Source: Betaproteobacteria bacterium Ga0077523 (lineage in GTDB: Bacteria; Pseudomonadota; Gammaproteobacteria; Burkholderiales; Ga0077523). From it: 64,000 bases of DNA. This document shows, piece after piece, positions 42,627-53,384 of the stretch. The notes under the pieces were generated by a model. The model made no database searches. It had not been told where the DNA came from and saw nothing but the letters and a program-made list of their open reading frames with translations. Both the position numbers and the translations under genes were made by a program. Location: the NCBI GenBank assembly GCA_001464695.1, contig LNDQ01000150.1, positions 1 through 64,000 of the forward strand. Reading direction: 5' to 3'. How positions within the stretch are numbered: the stretch's first letter is position 1; each line of letters begins with the position of its first letter.

Positions 42627-44572
42627 TCAGCCGCCGGCTTCGGACGCCCGCTTGATCCGCGGCGGTGCCGCTTCGCGTGCCGGTTCGATGAGCGGCTTCG
42701 GATGCTGGAACAGATAGCCCTGGCCGAACTTAACACCCATGTCGCGCAGGAGCACGATCGCCTCCGGCGTCTCGACCCATTTCGCGACCACCTGCTTCGA
42801 GAGTCCCGAGCCCACGTCGCACAGGGCTTTCACGAAGATGCGGTTGCCTTCGTCGCGCGTGAGATCGCGCACGAAGTTGCCGTCGATCTTGAGATAGTCC
42901 ACGTCGAACTGGCGCAGGTAGTAGAACGAGCTGAACCGAAGCGGCAGCCCAGTTGCTTCAATTCCTTGATGAAGCCCTTGGTGACGCTCACTTCGGACAT
43001 GGCCGCCGACTCCGTGACCTCGAACACGAGCAGGTTGCGGACTTCCGGCGCACCCTGCAGGAGCGCATAGAATTTCTTGGTCCAGTGCGGATCGGTGATG
43101 CTGACGCGCGACAGGTTGACGAAGTGGCGGATGCGCGGTGCACCGCGCTGCGCTTCGGCCTTCAGGTGTTCGATCAGCTTGGCGGTCACGCGCAGGTCGA
43201 TCTCCTGCACCATCCCCAGCGATTCGGCCGCCTCGATGAACTGTCCGGGCGCCACGATGCGGCCGTCTTCGCCTTCGATGCGCACCAGCACTTCCTGGTG
43301 CATGACGGCCTGGTCTTCCAGCCGGACCACCGGCTGGGTGTAGAGCATCAGACGGTCTTCGTCGAGCACCTCGCGCAGCTGCTTGGCCCACAGCACGCGC
43401 TTGGTGGTCGTCTTCAAGGCTTCGCCGCCGTCCTGGCCGTAGGTCACGACGCGGTTGCGGCCGGAATCCTTCGCCTGGTAGAGCGCGATGTCGGCAGCAG
43501 CGAGCAGGGCCGCGGCCTCGTTCGCGTGGAACGGATAGAGCGCGACGCCGGACGACGCCGTCAGTTTGAGCACGCGCGAGTCGGAGCCCACCTGCATCGG
43601 CTGCACGCGCAGTTGCGACAAGAGCGTCTCCGCCGCCTGTGTGGCCTGGGGCCGCAGCGCATTGCGCAGGTGCACGGCGAATTCGTCGCCGCCGAGGCGA
43701 TACACGTCGCCGCCGAGCTTCTCCGCGGTCTCGCGCAGCAACCCGCCCACGGACAGGATGATCTGGTCGCCCTGGCGATGGCCGACGTTGTCGTTCACGT
43801 ACTTGAAGTGATCGATGTCGACGAAAGCCACGGCCCCCTTCTCGCCGTTCTCGAGGGCTTTTTCCACCGCCTTCTGCAGGCTGACCCGGTTGGGCAGGCC
43901 GGTGAGCGCGTCGTGCGTGGCGAGGTATTCGATCTGCAGCGCGGCCCGCTGCTGTTCGGTGATGTCCCGGGCGGTACCGCGGATGCCCATCATCCCGCCG
44001 TTCTCGTCGTACGCCACGCGGGCGTTGATGCCGACCCAGCGTTCCTGGCCGTCGCCGCCGGCGAGCCGCGTCATGTAGTTCTTCACTTCGCCGTGCTTGC
44101 GCAGCTGCGACAGGAAGCGGCGGTTCGACACGTGCGACGGGCGCATTTCGTAGTCGAAGAAACAGCGGCCGATCAGGTCCTGCGGCTTGACGCCGAAAAT
44201 CTCCTGACAGGCTCCATTCAGGTAGGTGAAGCGGCCCTGGGAGTCCGTGGTCCAGATAAGGTCGTGGGAGGTTTCGACCAGGTCGCGGTAGCGGCTCTCG
44301 CTCTCCAGCAGGAGCTGGATGATGCGGCGCTTTTCCTGGAGCGTCTTGCGGGCGTGCTCCAGTTCGTCGTTGTACTTGTCCATGGTGCTGCCGAGCGTGG
44401 AGGCGGCAAGCCCATCGACGATTTCCTTCGCGTACCGGCGGTGTCCGCCGTCCGTACGCCGAGCGACCAATACGCCCTGGGCGTCCCAGCGGCGCAGCTT
44501 CTGAACCGGTACGCCGAGCTTCTCGGCCACTTCCTGGATGCTGTACTCCACCCGATCGCGCGAGTTGGTCAC
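42627..44572 (-). pseudogene. MerR-HTH / PAS / GGDEF / EAL protein with a frameshifting deletion in EAL
   Basis: Apparent c-di-GMP signalling protein. From the GTG at 44572 (GGAG 9 nt upstream) the domains are: MerR-type HTH about 10-50, short coiled coil 60-95, PAS 95-210, GGDEF 217-375 (motif GGDEF intact at 294-298, no RxxD inhibitory site seen), EAL from about 400 (signature EVL at 427-429, NLS and FEVTES intact). After residue 545 the frame breaks. The normal CRF-ALDDFGSG-FSSFYYLR run is missing 22 nt near 42935-42941, so the DDFG metal motif is lost and the intact C-terminal part (to 42627) lies in another frame. Without correction the product ends at 42830 with about 34 unrelated residues. 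It follows the rpfF-like gene on the same strand by 58 bp, as rpfR follows rpfF in Burkholderia. Confidence 0.8.
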
Positions 44573-44630
44573 TGGCTGTTTCTCCTGTGGCCCCGCCCTC
44601 CCAAGCGGTGCCTTGCCCACTGTTACCGAT

Positions 44631-45557
44631 TCAATGCATGCCGTGCGCCACGTCGAGATCGTTCTGCCGAGTCACGAGCCGTTGCATCAGTTTCAGGTCG
44701 CGCGTCGACAGATTCAGCGCCGCATCGACCCAGATCTCCACTACGTCCATCAACTCCTCGAACTCGACGCCGCGAACCCGCCGCCGAGCCCGGGCGATTC
44801 CAGCCAGCCCATTGCGGCTGCGCCGGTTTCCGCGAATGTGAGCGTCCACTGCGCTTACACCTTCGCCGTCGTCCACGACAACATCCACGATCCCTGCTCG
44901 GAGCATATCATCCGCACTGTGGATCTTGCCACCGGAAATCAGCTCCTCCGTGAGCTTTCGGCCCACCCGGCGCTCGAGGAAGGAATAGGCGCCCATGCCC
45001 GGGAAGAGGTTGAACAGAATCTCCGGAAACCCGAACCGGCTGCTGCGCTCGGCCACGATGATGTCGCTGGAAAGCGCCGCCTCGAAACCTCCGCCCAGGC
45101 ACTCGCCCTGGACCAGCGAAATCGTCAGGATGGGCAGACCGTGGCCGCAGTAGTTACTGTAAAGAACATCGACGCACGCCTTGCCGTAACGGGTGAGCCC
45201 GGCGCGGTCGCCGCTTTCGATCAGGCGCATGAAGAGCGCAAGGTCACCCCCGAGATTGAACACGTGCGGTGTGGCGGAGGCGAGGACCGCGTACTCCACG
45301 GGTTGTGCTGCACCATGGCAGTGCACCGTGCCCTTGGTCTCTGCGAGCAGACGACAATACGTACCGAGGTCGCGCAGCAGCTCGGGGTTGAAGCTCGGCC
45401 GCGGCTGCGGCGCCATGCGCAACCACACCGCGTGTTGTTCCCGGTCATAGGTCGCCGACAATTGTTCGGAGCAGAAGAAGTCGATGCTTCTGCCGTCGTC
45501 GTAGGTCGCGAATTTCTGCGTGGCCTTGAGCAACGCATGCGGAATTGTCATGTCCAT
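44631..45557 (-). CDS. rpfF: RpfF-type DSF synthase (crotonase superfamily)
   Basis: Predicted to make a cis-2-unsaturated fatty acid signal (DSF family) from 3-hydroxyacyl-ACP by combined dehydratase and thioesterase action. It has 308 aa from the ATG at 45557 (AGGAG 9 nt upstream). Family-specific stretches are HVFNLGGDLALF, ACVDVLYSNYCGHGLP, SLVQGECLGGGFEAALS, FGFPEILFNLFPGMGAYSF and VVEIWVDAALNL. The two catalytic glutamates align at Glu159 (GGGFE) and Glu179 (FPE), spaced 20 apart as in crotonases. It is upstream of the PAS-GGDEF-EAL gene and divergent from an acyl ligase gene. The length of the signal chain cannot be read from the sequence. Confidence 0.88.
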   Translation of the reverse strand: MDMTIPHALLKATQKFATYDDGRSIDFFCSEQLSATYDREQHAVWLRMAPQPRPSFNPELLRDLGTYCRLLAETKGTVHCHGAAQPVEYAVLASATPHVFNLGGDLALFMRLIESGDRAGLTRYGKACVDVLYSNYCGHGLPILTISLVQGECLGGGFEAALSSDIIVAERSSRFGFPEILFNLFPGMGAYSFLERRVGRKLTEELISGGKIHSADDMLRAGIVDVVVDDGEGVSAVDAHIRGNRRSRNGLAGIARARRRVRGVEFEELMDVVEIWVDAALNLSTRDLKLMQRLVTRQNDLDVAHGMH

Positions 45558-45641
45558 GGAACGGGTCTCCTGAAGTGGGCAAAGGTCGAAGCGGTGCGGG
45601 CGATGGACGCAGTGCGGGCAGCGATCAAAATTCTGCAGATC

Positions 45642-45663
45642 CACTTGCAAATGAATGTAAGTG
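45642..45663. promoter_or_regulatory. AT-rich palindrome upstream of rpfF
   Basis: CACTTGCA (45642-45649) and TGTAAGTG (45656-45663) form an inverted repeat with one wobble around AATGAA, inside an AT-rich patch of an otherwise GC-rich 334-bp divergent gap (45558-45891). It is a plausible operator for a dimeric regulator. Confidence 0.45.
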
Positions 45664-45836
45664 ATCGTTTTTTATCCGGCAAATCTCGCCGAATGACAGG
45701 TTCGACACGGCGCGTGCGGGGAAACATGGGGTTAGCGTGCAACCTTCGAGTTGCGCCTCGATGTCGGTATTCACCCGTCATCGCGGCGTCGCCGCATGCC
45801 CACGTCGTTGCGCGCATACGGTGACGGCACGACTCA

Positions 45837-45846
45837 TGCAATTGCA
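45837..45846. promoter_or_regulatory. Perfect palindrome TGCAATTGCA upstream of the acyl ligase gene
   Basis: A 10-bp perfect palindrome lies 45 bp before the start of the divergent gene. It shares the TGCAA word with the palindrome near rpfF. Between the two sites I see no gene. Confidence 0.35.
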
Positions 45847-45891
45847 CCGATTCCAACAACGGCCGCGCTCGTGCCGACTCGAGGAAACCCC

Positions 45892-48027
45892 ATGAGGACA
45901 CTGCTCGGCTGGCTGCTCAAGGTCTGCTTGCGAGTGTCCGTGGCGGGCGACACGTCGGCGCTTTCCGAACGGCGCGTCCTGATCGTCGCGAACCATCCCT
46001 CGGTGTTCGACGCGCTGCTGCTCGCCCTGTGCCTGCCGGTGCGGCCCGTCGTCGTTTTCCCGCGCGAGGACAAGCGCCACGCACTGATGCGATTCGCGTC
46101 GCGCTGGATCGAGCACCATACCTGGGACATGAACCGTCCCATGACGGTGAAGCGGGTGCTGCGCCTGATCGAGCAGGGCCGCCCCGTGGCGCTGTTCCCT
46201 GAAGGCCGGGTGGTGCGCGCCGGCAACGTGATGAAGATCTACGAAGGCGCGGCGTTGATCGCCTTCAAGAGCGGTGCGACGCTGGTCCCGGTGCACATCG
46301 AAAGCCGGCGCCACATGTTCTCGCACGGGCTTGCCGGCGGCCGCGTGACACTCCGGGTGCATCCGCCGGTGCACGTCGACACGCCCGTCGGCCACGGACC
46401 ACGGGCGCGGCGCGAGATCGGCGCGCGCGAACTGGCACTCGTGATGCAGGCAGCCACGTTCCATTCGCACGTGCCGAAGGGGCTGTTCGACGCGTTCCTC
46501 GATGCCGTCGAGCGCGAAGGCCGCAGCACCGAGATCCTCGAAGACATGAACGAGGAGCCGAAGACCTACGGCCACGTGCTGAAGGCGAGCCTCGCGATCG
46601 GCCGCTGGCTGGCGAGGCGCACCGAAACCGGCGAAACCGTCGGCGTGCTGCTGCCGAACCTGTTCGTGTCGGTGGGCGTGCTGCTGGCGCTGCAGTGCAC
46701 GGGGCGCGTGGCCGCGATGCTCAATTACACGAGCGGCCCGCGCGGCATCGAAACGAGCCGTGCCGTGGCGCGCTTGAAAACGGTGATCACCTCGCGGCGC
46801 TTCGTGGAGCAGGCCAACCTCGAGCCGCTGATCGCCGTACTGGGTGGCGTGAACATCCTCTATGTCGAGGACATCAAGAGCCAGTTCGGCGTCCTCGACA
46901 AGCTCTGGCTCGTGGGGTGGGCCATGCGCTTCCCGCGCCGGGTCCGCGTGCCGGTCAATCCGCATGCGCCGGCGGCGCTCCTGTTCACGTCGGGTTCGGA
47001 AGGCAGGCCGAAGGGCGTGGCACTGTCGCACGCAGGTATCCAGGCCAACATCCTGCAGATTCGCACCGTCATCGACTTCACGCCGGCCGACAAGGTGCTG
47101 AACGCGCTGCCGATGTACCACGCGTACAGCTTCACGGCCGGTGTGATGCTGTGCCTGCTGACCGGAACGCAGTTGTTCCTGTACATCTCGCCCCTGCGCT
47201 ACCGCGCGATTCCCGAGATCGCCTACCGGCGCGACGCGACCTACCTGTTCGGCACCAGCACGTTCCTCGGCTTCTATGCGCGCAACGCGCATCCGGGCGA
47301 CTTCGGCGCGTTGCGCTACGTCATTTCCGGCGGCGAGAAACTCGGGGAGGACGTCGCGCGGCTCTGGCTCGACAAGTTCGGCTTGCGCATCTTCGAAGGC
47401 TACGGTGCCACGGAGTGCACGGTGATCTCGCTGGCCACGCCCCATTCACACCGGCAGGGATACGTGGGGCGCGTGCTGCCGGGCCTCGAGACGCGGCTCG
47501 AACCGCTCGAAGGTATCGACCGCGGCGGCGTGCTGCACGTGCGCGGACCTTCGGTGATGCTCGGCTATCTGCAGCAGGACGCGCCGGGCGAGGTGCAGCC
47601 GGTCAATTCGAGCTTCGGCGAAGGCTGGCATCGTACCGGCGACGTGGTCGAGATCGACGACGAGGGTTTCGTGCGCATCGCCGGCCGGGTGAAGCGCTTC
47701 GCCAAGATCGCCGGCGAGATGATATCGCTCGACCAGGTGGAAAGAGTTGCGGTGGCGGCGTCACCGGCGCATCAGCATGCCGCCGTGCTGAAGCTCGAGG
47801 CGACCGGCGGTGAGACGACGGTACTCTTTACCACCGACCCCACCTTGCAGCGCGGACGCCTGCAGAAGACCGCACGCGCCCAGGGCGATCAGGATCTCGC
47901 CGTGGCCCGCAACATCATCCGCGTCGCCGCGATCCCGCTGCTCGGCAACGGCAAGACCGACTACGTGCGCTTGATGGACCTGGTCAACGATGCGGCACTG
48001 TGGAACTCGCGGGCGTATGAGGAATGA
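45892..48027 (+). CDS. Bifunctional acyltransferase / acyl-ACP (acyl-CoA) synthetase, Aas type
   Basis: It has 711 aa from the ATG at 45892 (GAGG 7 nt upstream). The length matches E. coli Aas (about 719 aa). The N-terminal PlsC-like domain has an HX4D variant (NHPSVFD, His35-Asp40) and FPEGR at 102-106. The C-terminal AMP-forming ligase domain has the P-loop FTSGSEGRPKG at 365-375, GYGATE at 503-508, the WHRTGDVVEID block, and a likely catalytic Lys in GNGKTDY. Known role of the family: re-acylation of lysophospholipid with activated free fatty acids. Divergent from rpfF, it may recycle DSF or its free fatty acid by-products, as RpfB does in Xanthomonas (inference). Confidence 0.85.
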   Translation: MRTLLGWLLKVCLRVSVAGDTSALSERRVLIVANHPSVFDALLLALCLPVRPVVVFPREDKRHALMRFASRWIEHHTWDMNRPMTVKRVLRLIEQGRPVALFPEGRVVRAGNVMKIYEGAALIAFKSGATLVPVHIESRRHMFSHGLAGGRVTLRVHPPVHVDTPVGHGPRARREIGARELALVMQAATFHSHVPKGLFDAFLDAVEREGRSTEILEDMNEEPKTYGHVLKASLAIGRWLARRTETGETVGVLLPNLFVSVGVLLALQCTGRVAAMLNYTSGPRGIETSRAVARLKTVITSRRFVEQANLEPLIAVLGGVNILYVEDIKSQFGVLDKLWLVGWAMRFPRRVRVPVNPHAPAALLFTSGSEGRPKGVALSHAGIQANILQIRTVIDFTPADKVLNALPMYHAYSFTAGVMLCLLTGTQLFLYISPLRYRAIPEIAYRRDATYLFGTSTFLGFYARNAHPGDFGALRYVISGGEKLGEDVARLWLDKFGLRIFEGYGATECTVISLATPHSHRQGYVGRVLPGLETRLEPLEGIDRGGVLHVRGPSVMLGYLQQDAPGEVQPVNSSFGEGWHRTGDVVEIDDEGFVRIAGRVKRFAKIAGEMISLDQVERVAVAASPAHQHAAVLKLEATGGETTVLFTTDPTLQRGRLQKTARAQGDQDLAVARNIIRVAAIPLLGNGKTDYVRLMDLVNDAALWNSRAYEE

Positions 48028-48028
48028 G

Positions 48029-48115
48029 GGGATAGGGAAGGGTGGGGACCAGGGACCAGCAGGGACTGGGTAACGTCGAGAAGTTCCAGCCCTGGTCCCT
48101 GCATTTCCCTATCCC
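48029..48115. terminator. Nested palindromes between convergent genes
   Basis: Outer arms GGGATAGGGAA (48029-48039) and TTCCCTATCCC (48105-48115) are perfect 11-bp complements. Inner arms GGGACCAGGG (48045-48054) and CCCTGGTCCC (48090-48099) are perfect 10-bp complements. The element joins the ends of the Aas-like gene and the PQQ dehydrogenase gene and probably terminates both. Confidence 0.65.
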
Positions 48116-49203
48116 TTCTTCCCATAGCTGACTCGGTACACGACCCCGGCGTAATCGTCCGACACCAGCAGGCTGCCGTCGGGCATGACGAGGAGATCCA
48201 CGGGGCGGCCCCAGTGCTGTTCGTTCTCCAGCCAGCCCTCGATGAATGGTTCGACTTTCGCGACTTCGCTGCCCTTCAGCGTCGCCATCACTACGCGGTA
48301 GCCGCTTTTCTTCGATCGGTTCCACGAGCCATGCTGGGCAATGAAGATGCGGTTGCGGTACTCCGGCGGAAACTGGCTGCCGGTGTAGAAGCGCAGTCCG
48401 TCCGGCGCGACATGACCGCCGAGCTTGGCCATCGGCGGGACGAATTCGGCGCAGTTGCGCTTCGACCCGAACTCCGGGTCGGGCGTGTCGCCCTGGTGGC
48501 AATACGGAAAGCCGAAGTGCTGGCCGGCCTTGCTGGCGCGATTCAATTCGCACGACGGCAGATCGTCGCCCAGCATGTCGCGGCCGTGGTCGTTGAACCA
48601 CAGCTCCTTCGTCTCGGGATGCCAGTCGAAACCAACGGTGTTGCGGATGCCGCGCGCATAGACCTCGTATCCGCTGCCGTCGGGCCGGATGCGCGAGAGC
48701 AGGGCATAGCGCTCGGGGTCGGCCTCGCACACGTTGCAGGGGGCGCCGACCGGCACATAGAGCCAGCCGTCCGGGCCGAAGGCGATGAACTTCCAGCCGT
48801 GATGGCCGTCGCGGGGATAGCTGTCGGTGATCACCACCGGCTTCGGCGGGTTCGCGAGGCGCGTCTCGATGCCGTCATAGCGCAGGATGCGGTTGATCTC
48901 GGCCACGTAGAGGGCGCCGTCGCGGAAGGCGACGCCGTTGGGGGCGTTCAGCCCGTCGGCGATGGTGACGGTCTCGGCCGTTCGCCCATCTGCACGGGGC
49001 TTGAGGGCGTAGACCTTGCCGGATCGCTGGGTCCCGACGAACACGGTGCCGTTGGCGCCCAGGGCGAGGGAGCGGGCGCCCGGCACCGGTGCGTACACCT
49101 CGACGGCGAATCCCGGCGGGAGCCGGAGCTTGTCGAGCGGCAGGTCGGCGGCACCGGCCGGAGCGGCGAGGGCGAAGGCCAACAGGAGATAGGGGCGGGT
49201 CAC
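48109..49203 (-). CDS. PQQ-dependent sugar (sorbosone-type) dehydrogenase, secreted
   Basis: Beta-propeller quinoprotein, predicted periplasmic. It has 364 aa from a GTG at 49203 (GGAG 6 nt upstream) with a signal peptide ([15 protein letters not shown], cleavage near residue 19). Family blocks include [57 protein letters not shown] and [17 protein letters not shown]. The substrate is unknown. It is convergent with the Aas-like gene and divergent from htpG. Confidence 0.82.
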   Translation of the reverse strand: MTRPYLLLAFALAAPAGAADLPLDKLRLPPGFAVEVYAPVPGARSLALGANGTVFVGTQRSGKVYALKPRADGRTAETVTIADGLNAPNGVAFRDGALYVAEINRILRYDGIETRLANPPKPVVITDSYPRDGHHGWKFIAFGPDGWLYVPVGAPCNVCEADPERYALLSRIRPDGSGYEVYARGIRNTVGFDWHPETKELWFNDHGRDMLGDDLPSCELNRASKAGQHFGFPYCHQGDTPDPEFGSKRNCAEFVPPMAKLGGHVAPDGLRFYTGSQFPPEYRNRIFIAQHGSWNRSKKSGYRVVMATLKGSEVAKVEPFIEGWLENEQHWGRPVDLLVMPDGSLLVSDDYAGVVYRVSYGKKG

Positions 49204-49266
49204 GGGAGGCTCCTTGGGCGTGGCGGTCAGCCAGCAGACCGCGATCGCCCACGGCGAGTTCCGGGG

Positions 49267-49295
49267 GTTGAAAGCGCGGGCATTCGCCGCCATGT
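49267..49295 (+). promoter_or_regulatory. Sigma-32 (RpoH) type promoter for htpG
   Basis: -35 GTTGAAA (49267-49273), 14-bp spacer, -10 CGCCATGT (49288-49295). It fits CTTGAAA - 14 - CCCCATnT with one mismatch in each box, 40 bp before the htpG ATG. Confidence 0.72.
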
Positions 49296-49335
49296 TAGCG
49301 GCCGTCCGAACAACGATGGTTTGAGGGAGCGACCC

Positions 49336-51246
<1,911 letters not shown>

Positions 51247-51578
51247 GCCCCTCCCGGCTGCGCCGGGGCAGTACGCTCCTTCCCCCAACTGTGTTGGGGG
51301 AAGGTGGGGATGGGGGCGGCGAAGCCGGCGCTGCGCTGCCCCCTCCCTCCGCCCTCCCCCGGCGAAGCCGGCGCTGCGCTGCCCCCTCCCTCCGCCCTCC
51401 CCCGGCCAAGCCGGCGCTGCGCTGCCCCCTGAAGATGGGGGAAGGTTGGGATGGGGGCAGCGAAGCGCTGGCCACAACAAGGCAAAGCCTTGATGCCGCA
51501 GCGCAACGAAGGGTGGAACCCTTTGCGTTCCCGCCGACTCTGTGACAGGTTCGCCTTTTCGACCTGCACGAAGTTGCC
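51247..51578. repeat. 332-bp repeat-filled gap after htpG, with a 43-bp tandem repeat
   Basis: No gene is seen. 51278-51289 pairs with 51293-51304 (12-bp stem, family A). A 43-bp unit beginning GGCGAAGCCGGCGCTGCGCT starts at 51318, 51361 and 51404 (the third copy is partial, with GGCC for GGCG), ending near 51430. A further family A tail lies at about 51434-51459. Confidence 0.85.
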
Positions 51579-53231
51579 ATGTCCACTTCCGAAGCCACCG
51601 GCCTGAATCGCTTGCACCTCTGGCGCTGGATCGATCGCAATATCTTCGACCTCGGTCGCCAGATGCGGCTCTCCTACCTGCCGCCGATCATGGTGTACAT
51701 GGCGGCCGGCGTGTCGGGGCTGACCGGCATCGTGGGTACCTTCTTCGTGAAGGAGTACCTGGGCCTGTCGGCTGCGTTCCTCGCGGCTCTGGGTTTCTGG
51801 GCCGGCCTGCCCTGGGCGATCAAGATGCCGCTCGGGCATCTGGTGGATCTCATGTGGAAGTGGAAGAGCGTGCTCGTCTATCTCGGCGCGAGCCTGATCG
51901 CCGTGGCACTGCTCATCATGTTCGCCCTCATCGCCGATCGCACCGCGATGGCGGCGGTGATGCCGGTGGAATCCTGGTTCGTACTTGCGGCGCTGCTTTC
52001 GCCGATCGGCTACGTCCTGCAGGACGTGGTGGCCGATGCCATGACCGTCGAGGCGGTGCCGCGCGTGGACGCACAGGGCCATCCGATCCCCGACGCCGAG
52101 CGCCGTGCCGGCCACGTGACCATGCAGACCCTCGGTCGCGTCGCGATCATCGGCGGCGGCGTGCTGGTGTCGATGATCAACATCGTGCTGTTCGCGGATG
52201 TGGAGACGATGGACGCGCCGGCCAAGGCGGCGATCTACGGCAAGGTCTATCTGCTGGCGCTCGTCATCCCCGCGATCTCCGTGCTCGGCGTGATCCTCGC
52301 CGGCCACCTGCATCGGCGCGAGTGCAAGCGCCTCGCCCGGACCGGCCTCACCTCGGCCGAGGTCGATCACCGGATGTTCTCGCATATCGACAAGCCCGCG
52401 GTGAACTGGTGGATCCTGGGCGGCAGCCTGGTGTTCGTCGTGTTCACGATGACGATCGGGCTCTCGAACGTGCCGTACGCCCAGGAGATCGTGTTCGCCG
52501 GTTCCATGGCCATCGTGGTCTTCCTCATGTTGAAACTGGTGCGCGAGCTCGAACCCGAGCAGCGCCACGTGCTGATCGGAACGGCGCTGCTCGTGTTCGT
52601 GTTTCGCGCGATGCCGGGACCGGGCGCGGGAGCCACGTGGTGGATGATCGACGAACTCAAGTTCGACCAGCAGTTCCTGGCCAAACTCGGTCTGCTCGGT
52701 TCGACTCTCACGTTGTTCGGCATGTTCCTGTTCCGCCGGTTCATGGCCGACAACTCCATGGCCTACGTGCTCGGGTTCCTGACGATCGCCGCCACGATCC
52801 TGTCGCTGCCCACACTCGCCATGTACCACGGCTTCCACCACTGGACCGTCGCGCATACCGGCGGGGTCGTGGATGCACGTTTCATCGCGCTCATCGACAC
52901 GGCGCTGGAATCGCCGTTGGGACAGATCGCGATGATCCCCATGCTGGCGTGGATCGCCAACTCTGCGCCGGATCGCCTGAAGGCGACCTATTTCGCGGTC
53001 ATGGCCTCGTTCACCAACCTCGCGCTGTCGCTCTCGCAACTGGGCACCAAGTACCTCAACCAGATCTGGATGGTGGCTCGCGAGGTGCGCGATCCGGAGA
53101 GCGCGGTGGTGAAGGTGCCGGCCGACTACAGCCAGCTCGGCGAGCTGTTCGTGGCCTCGATCATCCTCAATTTCGCACTGCCGATGCTGGCGATCCTGTT
53201 CGTGCGGACGACCCGGTTCCGCAGTGCCTGA
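51579..53231 (+). CDS. MFS-type transporter, BT1/folate-biopterin-like
   Basis: Polytopic inner-membrane protein of 550 aa with about twelve helices. The segment LQDVVADAMTVEAVPR after the fourth or fifth helix resembles the VDG/VVE motif of the BT1 (folate-biopterin transporter) family; the rest looks like a general major facilitator. A long cytoplasmic loop (about 245-275) is present. Substrate unknown. There is no close partner gene, and repeats flank it on both sides. Confidence 0.65.
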   Translation: MSTSEATGLNRLHLWRWIDRNIFDLGRQMRLSYLPPIMVYMAAGVSGLTGIVGTFFVKEYLGLSAAFLAALGFWAGLPWAIKMPLGHLVDLMWKWKSVLVYLGASLIAVALLIMFALIADRTAMAAVMPVESWFVLAALLSPIGYVLQDVVADAMTVEAVPRVDAQGHPIPDAERRAGHVTMQTLGRVAIIGGGVLVSMINIVLFADVETMDAPAKAAIYGKVYLLALVIPAISVLGVILAGHLHRRECKRLARTGLTSAEVDHRMFSHIDKPAVNWWILGGSLVFVVFTMTIGLSNVPYAQEIVFAGSMAIVVFLMLKLVRELEPEQRHVLIGTALLVFVFRAMPGPGAGATWWMIDELKFDQQFLAKLGLLGSTLTLFGMFLFRRFMADNSMAYVLGFLTIAATILSLPTLAMYHGFHHWTVAHTGGVVDARFIALIDTALESPLGQIAMIPMLAWIANSAPDRLKATYFAVMASFTNLALSLSQLGTKYLNQIWMVAREVRDPESAVVKVPADYSQLGELFVASIILNFALPMLAILFVRTTRFRSA

Positions 53232-53248
53232 AGCAGTGGAAAGGCAAA

Positions 53249-53360
53249 CGCTTTCAACACGAAGGACGCGAAGGAACACGAAGGAAACGGCTGACTGATC
53301 CAGAGCCCCATGTTTTTTTCCTTCGTGTACCTTCGTGTTCTTCGTGTCCTTCGTGTTTCA
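53249..53360. repeat. Inverted ACGAAGG-type repeat (family C)
   Basis: The left arm (53249-53285) reads CGCTTTCAACACGAAGG followed by GACGCGAAGGAACACGAAGG. The right arm (53320-53360) is its near complement made of CCTTCGTGT units ending TTTCAAGAC. A single-arm copy lies in the nuoC-nuoD gap. Confidence 0.8.
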
Positions 53361-53384
53361 AGACTTTCAGCTTCTCGAGCGCCC

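Noticed and set aside
44631..45557. The crotonase as an ordinary beta-oxidation enoyl-CoA hydratase
   Set aside because: The stretches FNLGGDLALF, ACVDVLYSNYCG and FNLFPGMGAYSF are specific to RpfF-type synthases.
51318..51430. 43-bp repeats as a CRISPR array
   Set aside because: Copies are directly adjacent with no spacers, and no cas genes are near.
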